Shown piece by piece: positions 1-4,221 of a DNA stretch of 5,520 nt. Numbering within the stretch: the first letter of the stretch is position 1; each line of letters opens with the position of its first letter. The notes beneath the pieces were generated by a model, which saw nothing but the letters and a program-made list of their open reading frames with translations, made no database searches and was not told where the DNA came from. Position numbers and translations under genes: made by a program. This stretch comes from an uncultured Prevotella sp. (GTDB lineage Bacteria; Bacteroidota; Bacteroidia; Bacteroidales; Bacteroidaceae), in assembly GCA_900554835.1 (NCBI GenBank), contig USJD01000218.1, forward strand, positions 1-5,520, written 5' to 3'.

Positions 1-250
1 CGACCTTCTATCAGTTTGCGCTTGCGGAGCATGGCAATAGCTTCTGGCGATATGCACTTGCCTTTCTGTACAGAGTCTAATAGAACTGCATCTGTAAGAG
101 ACATATTTTTGTTTTCTAATAGTAAGAGGCTATAATTCTCATCAATAACTGTACCAGGCAAGGTCAAGACAACTTCTGTTGCTGTTGATTTGTCATAATC
201 AGGCATTGGCAAATAACGTTCCTTTTGGCTCACAATTAGTTTAACCTTAG
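1..250 (-). pseudogene. C-terminal fragment of an AlbA_2 / divergent-AAA (RecG-like) ATP-binding protein
   Basis: The minus-strand frame is open from about 272 to the left edge. It reads KLGAKVKLIVSQKERYLPMP, then a stretch including VVLTLPGTVIDENYSLLLLE, and near the edge ISPEAIAMLRKRKLIEGR. From memory of the family, this matches the segment after the ATPase-like core of Bacteroidetes AlbA_2 proteins (putative DNA-binding plus HATPase_c_4), just before the winged-helix tail. These proteins are often labelled RecG-like and are usually regulatory or of unknown function. The C-terminus continues beyond the window. The 5' part is missing: going upstream the frame meets TGA at 273-275, inside a 33-bp tandem repeat, so the gene is cut off there. 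It is a remnant unless the left-hand sequence shows otherwise. The family call is fairly sure. Any activity is unlikely because the N-terminal two thirds are absent. Confidence 0.7.
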
Positions 251-331
251 CCCCTAATTTTAGAAGATTTCCTCAATTCTATGCCCCTAATTTTAGAAGA
301 TTTAACCCATTCTATGCCCCTAATTTTAGAA
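251..331. repeat. 33-bp tandem repeat, two full copies and a partial third
   Basis: Copies start at 251, 284 and 317. Each begins CCCCTAATTTTAGAA. The first two share 20 bp at the start and TTCTATG at the end, and the third diverges after 15 bp. There is no spacer, so this is a minisatellite and not a CRISPR. The unit is 11 codons long: on the plus strand it encodes MPLILE twice, and on the minus strand it encodes SSKIRGIE-type repeats that end at TAG or TAA. The minus-strand form CTAAAATTAGGGGC is also the natural LKLGA codon run of the truncated AlbA_2 gene. The repeat therefore probably grew from the broken end of that gene. It sits directly upstream of the ATPase promoter-like box. Confidence 0.85.
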
Positions 332-338
332 AAAGCAG

Positions 339-346
339 TATCTTTG
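339..346 (+). promoter_or_regulatory. Bacteroidetes-type -7 box (TATCTTTG) before the ATPase remnant
   Basis: TATCTTTG matches the Bacteroidetes -7 consensus TAnnTTTG. It lies 28 bp upstream of the ATG at 374, a plausible leader length. No TTTG is present at the usual upstream distance; only the AT-rich repeat lies there. The -33 element is therefore absent or degenerate, and the call rests on the -7 box and its position alone. Confidence 0.4.
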
Positions 347-373
347 CAATTGATTATCAATATGTTACGAATT

Positions 374-599
374 ATGAAGAAATATCTAAAACGACATATA
401 GACCAAGAACTTGAGATTTGGGCTGAATCTCAAGAGAGAAAACCTTGCTTATACGTGGAGCAAGACAAGTAGGAAAGACATCAACAGAAAGGCATCGACT
501 ATGGAATTCGTACATCACAAAAAAAAATTTTCGTGTTATGACGACATCCGGGTATTTCCTCTTTATGCAATTAAAAACATATTCAAACAAAAGATATAG
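374..599 (+). pseudogene. Internally deleted AAA ATPase (DUF4143 type), copy 1
   Basis: The start reads MKKYLKRHIDQELEIWAESQ followed by ERKP. This is the typical N-terminus of Bacteroidetes AAA_14/DUF4143 ATPases, whose role is mostly unknown. A one-base slip at about 443-446 moves the Walker A segment LLIRGARQVGKTS into another frame, so the ATG frame stops at 472. A few bases after the P-loop, the sequence jumps to what I read as the family's C-terminus, IDYGIRTSQ...FSCYDDIRVFPLYAIKNIF, ending at TAG 597-599. A second slip lies in the A9 run at 519-527. The whole central part (Walker B, sensor, DUF4143 nuclease-like region), normally several hundred residues, is missing. No functional product is possible. 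The part from 445 onward is duplicated at 2270-2423. Assignment of the ends to one family is from memory. Confidence 0.75.
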
Positions 600-723
600 A
601 TATGTAGATTCTAACTTAAAAGTGTACCACCTAACTATAGGGAGAAAAGTATGTAATGGAGTATCTATCCGCCAAGTCTGGTGGTGAACGCCGACGAGTT
701 GCAAGAGTGCTTCATACGCCAGA
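445..723. repeat. 279-bp direct repeat, left copy (partner 2270-2547)
   Basis: This copy aligns with 2270-2547 at an offset of 1825, falling to 1824 after a one-base indel near the A-run at 519-527. The last 130 or so bases are identical; the few substitutions all lie in the first half. It holds the deleted ATPase from the P-loop onward and then about 124 bp (600-723) with no gene I recognise. Its last 12 bp supply the final three residues and the stop of the DUF1016 gene on the other strand. The left flank is continuous with the ATPase N-terminus, so this is probably the copy in its original left context. Confidence 0.95.
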
Positions 724-1854
724 ACTTCCACCCAACTTGGCTTCCCATTCCTCTATTGTTGGCATCGTTCCCTCTAACTTTTCTGGATAGAATTTCTCCA
801 AGTCATATTCTGAGATTGCAATTGGCTGGCTACTTGATTCCAAAGCATATTGAGCTTGAATGCGGTCTTTTTCCTTGCAGATAAGTATGCCTATTGTTGG
901 ATTGTCTCGCCCCTCCTTACGAAGAAGATGGTTACAAGCTACTACATAGCCGCCAAGTTGCCCAACATCAGCAAAGGTGAAGGATCCTATCTTGACTTCC
1001 AAAACTATATAGCATGACAAATTCAAATTGTAAAAGAGCAAGTCGATAAAGTTCTCTTTCTCTCCAATCTGCAAACGGTATTCCTTGCCTACGTATGCAA
1101 AACCTGTACCCAGCTCAGTTAGGAACTTGGTGATGTTGTTGAGCAAAGCATCTTTGAGAATACGCTCATTATATGGCTTGGTAATGCCTGCAAACGCAAA
1201 ATTGTATGGGTCTTTTGTTATTTCTTGTACCAAATCACTATCGGCATCAGGTAATGTTCGATTAAAATTACTCAATGCTTTCCCTTGTCGTTCATACAGA
1301 GATGAGTCTATGAAATTATGAAGGACATTTCTACTCCAACCATTTGCCACTGTTTGACGGACATAGAAAAGAGCCTTTTGAGGCACTGTTAAAAACTTAT
1401 CTATCAATAGCATGTGATGTCCCCATGGAATGGAGAATATATCTTTTTCTAATTGGTCAGCAAGTTGCTGATTAATTTCAAAGCTACTATTTTTTGCCCT
1501 ATGTTGAGATGAAAAATCTTTCTTCTCTAATTGGTCAGCAAGTTGCTGACCAATTTCTGTATATGATAGGTACATACAATAAAAATTCTTCATGTATAGA
1601 AGATTCTTCGGCGAGAAGCAAGTTGCCAAAGGGTTTGCTTCTTTTAAATCCTTGCTAAGATTTTTATAGAACTTACTACCCCATCGAGCCTCTGCTTTAA
1701 GGGCAACAATGTCTCTACCCAAACTCCAATAGAATTTGAGCATTTCTGTATTGACTTTCACCGCAGCCTTTATCTGGCTCTGGCGATAACGCTTGCTGAG
1801 TTCCTTGACCCATTGCAAGTAATCTTTATCCAATATGTTTATCGGTTTATTCAT
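712..1854 (-). CDS. DUF1016 / YhcG-type PD-(D/E)XK nuclease domain protein
   Basis: This is an intact 380-residue protein, full length for the family. DUF1016_N occupies about residues 5-95 (VNTEMLKFYWSLGRDI, then KFYKNLSKDL and FSPKNLLYMKNFY). The linker at about 96-140 carries two in-frame QQLADQLEK repeats. The second domain begins at IPWGHH (about 142) and ends in a PD-(D/E)XK core: D271 in FIDLLFY, E286 and K288 in VLEVK, and Q299 in VGQLGGY. All catalytic positions are present. ATG 1854 is chosen over the one at 1875 because AAAGG sits one base before it and the family begins near here. Members are predicted nucleases found in defence and mobile regions; the substrate is unknown. The last three residues come from the 279-bp repeat, so the native C-terminus may have been replaced. 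It reads away from both neighbouring ATPase remnants and is not in an operon. Confidence 0.93.
   Translation of the reverse strand: MNKPINILDKDYLQWVKELSKRYRQSQIKAAVKVNTEMLKFYWSLGRDIVALKAEARWGSKFYKNLSKDLKEANPLATCFSPKNLLYMKNFYCMYLSYTEIGQQLADQLEKKDFSSQHRAKNSSFEINQQLADQLEKDIFSIPWGHHMLLIDKFLTVPQKALFYVRQTVANGWSRNVLHNFIDSSLYERQGKALSNFNRTLPDADSDLVQEITKDPYNFAFAGITKPYNERILKDALLNNITKFLTELGTGFAYVGKEYRLQIGEKENFIDLLFYNLNLSCYIVLEVKIGSFTFADVGQLGGYVVACNHLLRKEGRDNPTIGILICKEKDRIQAQYALESSSQPIAISEYDLEKFYPEKLEGTMPTIEEWEAKLGGSSGV
1451..1555. repeat. Two palindromic 27-mers, 78 bp apart, inside the DUF1016 linker
   Basis: The right unit (1529-1555) is a perfect palindrome around G1542, with arms AATTGGTCAGCAA and TTGCTGACCAATT. 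The left unit (1451-1477) has the same left arm and a right arm TTGCTGATTAATT, two mismatches away. The 78-bp spacing is exactly 26 codons. The units encode IGQQLADQLEK (residues 101-111) and INQQLADQLEK (127-137). They sit between the two domains, where insertion would be tolerated. They look like in-frame palindromic insertions that were duplicated. Confidence 0.9.
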
Positions 1855-2006
1855 ACCTTTATTCCTTTTCCACATTACTATTAAAGCTTATACAGCCCAA
1901 CAGCTTCATAATCTTATTCTTCAAACGATGACTTTCTGTGAATTGTTGTACAAGCGTAGTTTTATAAAATGCGAATATAGTGATTTCTTTTAATAAATAT
2001 CTGATT

Positions 2007-2036
2007 CAAGGCTAATCTTTAACAAGATATAACAAA
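2007..2036 (-). promoter_or_regulatory. Possible promoter for the DUF1016 gene
   Basis: On the minus strand, TTTG (2036-2033) is followed after 18 bp by TAGCCTTG (2014-2007). That is one base off the TAnnTTTG box, and the spacing is one short of the usual 19. It would give a leader of about 150 nt before the start at 1854. The 225 bp between 1876 and 2099 is AT-rich, and I see no other gene in it. The match is imperfect, so this is only a candidate. Confidence 0.25.
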
Positions 2037-2099
2037 GAAAATTTGAGTAATAACTACTCTGCACCCATTGAAGCACCACTATAAGCATAAGTAATCGTC

Positions 2100-2269
2100 T
2101 TACGGCTGTACTGCAACAAGAATTGCATTTGTAACATGCAAATTTAAACGCATTGAATTTCCGTTCTTCACTGCAGTTTCTGCGATGGAGTGTAACTTGG
2201 CAAAATCATCGGCATCGCTATCTGGTCGGAAACAACCGCTGATTTGCTGCTTTATCTTGATTTTCCAAA
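2100..2269 (-). mobile_element. C-terminal fragment of an IS66-family transposase
   Basis: The minus-strand frame reads IWKIKIKQQISGCFRPDSDA, then DDFAKLHSIAETAVKNGNS, and ends at TAA 2100-2102. The pattern KxKQxISGCFR followed by DFAKLxSIxxTAxKNG is what I recall of the IS66 TnpC C-terminus in Bacteroidetes. Only about 55 residues remain, with no catalytic DDE core, accessory TnpA or TnpB, or terminal repeats. Its upstream end is cut where the right copy of the 279-bp repeat starts (2270). It is dead DNA, but it shows that the segment between the repeats was assembled from mobile-element material. The family assignment is from motif memory. Confidence 0.6.
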
Positions 2270-2423
2270 TTGCTTTTACGTGGAGCAAGACAAGTAGGAA
2301 AGACATCAACAGAAAGGTATCGACTATAGAATTCGTACATCACTCGAAAACTTTTCGTGTTATGACGACATCCGAGTATTTCCTCTTTATGCAATTAAAA
2401 ACATATTCAACCAAAAGATATAG
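2270..2423 (+). pseudogene. Internally deleted AAA ATPase (DUF4143 type), copy 2, no N-terminus
   Basis: This is the same deleted gene as at 374-599 but without its start. One frame keeps the P-loop residues RGARQVGKTS and then hits TAG. A different frame gives the C-terminus IDYRIRTSLENFSCYDDIRV and FPLYAIKNIFNQKI, ending at TAG 2421-2423. The ISxENF-like stretch is intact here, whereas copy 1 has a homopolymer slip, so this copy gives the better reading of the tail. Both copies share the same P-loop-to-tail junction (ACAGAAAGG then YATCGACTAT). The internal deletion therefore happened once, before duplication. It is not functional. Confidence 0.75.
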
Positions 2424-2547
2424 ATATGTAGATTCTAACTTAAAAGTGTACCACCTAACTATAGGGAGAAAAGTATGTAATGGAGTATCTATCCGCCAAG
2501 TCTGGTGGTGAACGCCGACGAGTTGCAAGAGTGCTTCATACGCCAGA
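2270..2547. repeat. 278-bp direct repeat, right copy (partner 445-723)
   Basis: This is the right-hand partner of the repeat at 445-723, and the segment 724-2269 lies between them. It begins abruptly at the end of the IS66 fragment, in the middle of the ATPase P-loop coding sequence. After it ends, the DNA runs within about 40 bp into a plus-strand AlbA_2 remnant. The second half is identical to the left copy. The first half is the less damaged version: it has TCGAAAAC where the left copy has the A9 run. Confidence 0.95.
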
Positions 2548-2588
2548 GTTACCCTTCTGCAACGATGCCATACCGATGAGCCGGAATC

Positions 2589-3030
2589 TCTATACTCAAT
2601 TGTCCTGGACCAGACAGAAGCATCTCCAAGGAAGACATAGAAAAGGGTGACATGCTAAAAAGCCGTCGCTACCGCAACCGTCGTTTGGGTGACTTCTTGA
2701 AAGAGCTTGACGTCCTTGGTTACTATTCCTGTTCATGAAGGATGTAGTGAAAGTTCGGAAACGAATAGCAACAGTTCGGAAACAGATATACTTGGTTCGG
2801 AAAGAGGTTCGGAAACAAAAACGAAAAGTTCGGAAAGAAGTTCGGAAACAAAGGACTTGATTATAAAACAAGATCCACATATAACAGCCGCTGAAATCGC
2901 AATGCAATTGAATATGTCTTCACGAGGAATTGAGAAGCAAATACGTAAACTTCGTGAATTCGGCAAAATTAAACGAACAGGTGGTAGATTTGGAGGCTAT
3001 TGGGAAATCGTAATATTAGACAAAGTATAA
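2589..3030 (+). pseudogene. AlbA_2 / divergent-AAA ATP-binding protein remnant with winged-helix tail
   Basis: The first part reads ILNCPGPDRSISKEDIEKGD, then MLKSRRYRNRRLGDFLKELD. This is the typical core segment of AlbA_2/HATPase_c_4 proteins. At about 2712 the frame shifts, and the sequence resumes as SLVTIPVHEGC. The conserved stretch normally found between these two points (the EGRSTGIP...P.ATFETDEDR-like part, about 30 residues) is missing. The second frame continues through an SSET-rich linker into a wHTH (ITAAEIAMQLNMSSRGIEKQ, IRKLREFGKIKRTGG, GYWEI) and stops at TAA 3028-3030. The N-terminal AlbA_2 domain is not recognisable upstream; the 2548-2588 stretch has no frame I can assign. 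A separate C-terminal peptide could only be made by internal initiation. I regard the locus as a pseudogene of the same family as the fragment at 1-250. Confidence 0.75.
2754..2846 (+). repeat. Six TTCGGA repeats encoding an SSET/SSER linker
   Basis: TTCGGA starts at 2754, 2775, 2796, 2808, 2829 and 2841, so the spacings are 21, 21, 12, 21 and 12 bp. All are multiples of three, so the serine-glutamate reading (SSET, GSER, SSER) stays in frame. It encodes the low-complexity linker between the ATPase-like core and the winged-helix tail. Variable Ser-Glu repeats in this position are, as I recall, common in the family. Confidence 0.85.
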
Positions 3031-3061
3031 AACGGCATACTTCAAAGTGGATGAAAAGGAA

Positions 3062-3217
3062 ATGCTCACCCTTTGGCTTGCTGATAAAATTCTAAGCGAT
3101 TTAGAGGGTGAAGAGGATTTGAAACTTGCCATGAACATGCGAAAAACCATTGACATCTTACTCTTTGACTTACTTTATGAGATTTTGAATGCAAAAACCC
3201 ACAAAGAAGCCGTTTAA
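3062..3217 (+). CDS. Small acidic protein of unknown family
   Basis: This 51-residue ORF starts MLTLWLADKILSDLEGEEDL and continues LAMNMRKTIDILLFDLLYEI. It is predicted to be largely helical, with alternating hydrophobic and acidic residues, and has no membrane segment or signal peptide. The frame is open upstream to a TAG at about 3018-3020. It also reads sensibly before the ATG (KTAYFKVDEKE), with a GTG at 3047, so this could be the tail of a larger lost protein or start earlier. Its stop codon ends one base before the 36-bp palindrome. The residue pattern is protein-like and not random, but I do not recognise the family. Confidence 0.5.
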   Translation: MLTLWLADKILSDLEGEEDLKLAMNMRKTIDILLFDLLYEILNAKTHKEAV

Positions 3218-3218
3218 A

Positions 3219-3254
3219 TTCCCGAAAAATGTCATTAATGACACTTTTCGGGAA
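3219..3254. repeat. 36-bp near-perfect palindrome before the second ATPase
   Basis: The axis lies between 3236 and 3237. The outer arms are TTCCCGAAAA and TTTTCGGGAA, and the inner arms are TGTCATT and AATGACA, separated by a single A/C mismatch (3229 against 3244). Seventeen of 18 base pairs match. It lies between the stop of the small ORF (3217) and the ATG of the ATPase remnant (3260). It could be a dimeric operator or a transcribed hairpin. The T-run is inside the stem, so it does not look like a simple terminator. Confidence 0.9.
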
Positions 3255-3259
3255 CGGCT

Positions 3260-3603
3260 ATGATTATAAAAAGAGATTATTATTTACAGCAACTCATATC
3301 GAGTAAGTCTAACAATCTCATAAAGATTGTAACCGGAATTAGAAGAAGCGGCAAATCGTTTCTTCTCTTCAACTTGTTTCACAATCATTTGATAGAAACA
3401 GGAATAAGAGAAGACCATATAATAGAAATTGCATTAGATAATCGCCTCAACAAGAATGCGCTTCATCAAAAAGAATCGATGATTCCTTTAAGAAGATAAT
3501 CATAATGCGCGATGACATAAAACCATATCATGGCAACAATGGATTTTATATTGTCGGGTTAATGGATTTCTTGCTAAAGCCGGATTTGATGGAACAATTA
3601 TAG
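3260..3603 (+). pseudogene. Internally deleted AAA ATPase (AAA_14/DUF4143 type), second kind
   Basis: The N-terminus reads MIIKRDYYLQQLISSKSNNL, then IKIVTGIRRSGKSFLLFNLF. It has a clear Walker A (GIRRSGKS) at about residues 26-33 and an IIEIALDN strand after it. This subfamily differs from the GARQVGKTS type upstream. At about 3475 the sequence jumps, out of frame, to the family C-terminus: DDSFKKIIIMRDDIKPYHGN, then GFYIVGLMDFLLKPDLMEQL, stop 3601-3603. The ATG frame itself ends at TAA 3497-3499. The middle (Walker B and the DUF4143 region, several hundred residues) is lost. ATG 3260 is the only sensible start; it comes six bases after the 36-bp palindrome. Any product would be a short P-loop fragment with no expected activity. 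Confidence 0.75.
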
Positions 3604-3862
3604 AAATCGGAGATCAAAGATTTCGATGACGCAGTATCGAACACATATTGCAGACGGGATTCTGCGCTTTTTGAAATAGAAACAAATCTATATAACAGAA
3701 GTGTTCTATATGCATATTCTCCGCGTTCTACTGCAAAAACAGTCGCAATTGCGACAAAAGTTGCAGTAAGATTTGGGAATTTTAATATAAACCTCAAATC
3801 CGCAACCAATAGGGTTTAGTGGAAGTTTCGTTCATGTCATCGTAGATGCGTTCCTTGCCACC
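3604..3862 (+). other. 259 bp without a recognisable gene
   Basis: Directly after the ATPase stop, the same plus-strand frame stays open for 71 codons (to TAG 3817-3819), with no ATG. It reads protein-like text such as DFDDAVSNTYCRRDSALFEI and TAKTVAIATKVAVRFGN. In another frame, 3627-3677 reads MTQYRTHIADGILRFLK and then stops. This resembles the N-terminus of yet another AAA/DUF4143 ATPase (compare RIADxILxxxLxSKGAV), but it is too short to assign. A 40-bp nested palindrome lies inside at 3729-3768. I treat the stretch as gene debris. Confidence 0.35.
3729..3768. repeat. 40-bp nested palindrome with core GTCGCAATTGCGAC
   Basis: The axis is between 3748 and 3749. The inner 14 bp (3742-3755) form a perfect palindrome. 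Five unpaired bases lie on each side, and then the outer arms TACTGCAA (3729-3736) and TTGCAGTA (3761-3768) match perfectly. The GTC.GCAA / TTGC.GAC core resembles the palindromes at 1529-1555 and 4116-4141. Confidence 0.85.
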
Positions 3863-4069
3863 AATGGCTACTTGTTGGACTTCTATTAGAAGTTGGGACG
3901 AGACATTGAAGCTAAGCAATATACTAATACTTATGGCTCTGGATTTTACAAAAATCTCAGTCAGGATTTGAAGAACAAAATGCCAGGGGTGAAGGGATTC
4001 TCACCAACTAACTTGAAGTACATGAACTACTTTTATAAGCTCTATACACCATTGCGGACAATTTTATAG
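3863..4069 (+). pseudogene. DUF1016 N-terminal domain fragment with in-frame stop
   Basis: The plus-strand frame reads NGYLLDFY*KLGRDIEAKQY, then YGSGFYKNLSQDLKNKMPGV and KGFSPTNLKYMNYFYKLY, ending at TAG 4067-4069. This lines up with residues about 36-95 of the intact DUF1016 protein (EMLKFYWSLGRDI, KFYKNLSKDL, FSPKNLLYMKNFY). The asterisk is TAG at 3887-3889 where the intact gene has TGG (Trp43), so a single G-to-A change probably made it. The very start and the whole nuclease domain are missing. The fragment breaks off at the inter-domain linker, next to a palindrome (4116-4141). The sequence differs clearly from the intact copy, so this is a separate family member and not a recent duplicate. 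Confidence 0.8.
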
Positions 4070-4115
4070 AGGACTTGTATATTGCAGATATTCAACGAGT
4101 TGTAGCACAAAGTAA

Positions 4116-4141
4116 AAATCGTCCGCAACTGCGGACGATTT
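4116..4141 (-). terminator. 26-bp hairpin with T-tract, probable terminator of the Abi_2 transcript
   Basis: Arms AAATCGTCCGCA and TGCGGACGATTT are perfect around a two-base centre. On the minus strand the GC-rich stem is followed by TTTTT, as in a Rho-independent terminator, 60 bp past the abi stop. The same DNA is a palindrome of the type seen in the DUF1016 linker and directly follows a DUF1016 fragment on the plus strand. It may therefore be a leftover linker element that now serves as a terminator. Confidence 0.55.
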
Positions 4142-4221
4142 CAAATTGCTTTAAGTCTGGCGTTTTCCTTTTCCAATTCTTGAATTCTTAGAGTAAGAAC
4201 ACTTACATCTGTTGTGCCCAT
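4141..4221 (-). CDS. 26-residue coiled-coil mini-ORF overlapping the end of abi
   Basis: The ORF starts MGTTDVSVLTLRIQELEKEN and ends ARLKAI. It has leucine-zipper spacing (L9, L16, L23, with I13 between them). The ATG at 4221 lies inside the last codons of the Abi_2 gene in another frame, and the TGA forms the edge of the terminator hairpin. It could be a translationally coupled small protein, or the displaced tail of a lost gene; such zipper tails occur at the C-terminus of phage-type HTH repressors. The heptad pattern is convincing as protein sequence, but independent expression is unproven. Confidence 0.35.
   Translation of the reverse strand: MGTTDVSVLTLRIQELEKENARLKAI

Noticed and set aside
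251..331. CRISPR array
   Set aside because: The 33-bp units are directly adjacent with no spacers and no cas genes nearby, so this is a plain tandem repeat.
600..723. Possible gene start VNADELQECFIRQ (GTG near 682 and 2506) as an AlbA_2 N-terminus
   Set aside because: The resemblance to AlbA_2 starts (MNADEL...) is only a few residues. The left copy runs into the antisense of the DUF1016 gene and the right copy stops within about 25 codons.
372..731. 119-residue minus-strand ORF across the left repeat
   Set aside because: It is antisense to the ATPase remnant, whose plus-strand peptides match a known family. Its own translation is Cys/Tyr/Phe-rich and resembles nothing, so it is a shadow frame.
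2054..2137. 27-residue minus-strand ORF ending SRKTITYAYSGASMGAE
   Set aside because: The ending looks protein-like, but it overlaps the IS66 tail in another frame, has an upstream in-frame stop and matches no family I know. It is too short to call.
2596..2907. 103-residue minus-strand ORF rich in CFRTSFRT repeats
   Set aside because: It is the antisense reading of the TTCGGA (SSET) repeat in the AlbA_2 remnant. The repetitive peptide is a by-product of that repeat.
3546..3809. 87-residue minus-strand ORF
   Set aside because: It overlaps the recognisable ATPase C-terminus on the plus strand and has no family resemblance.
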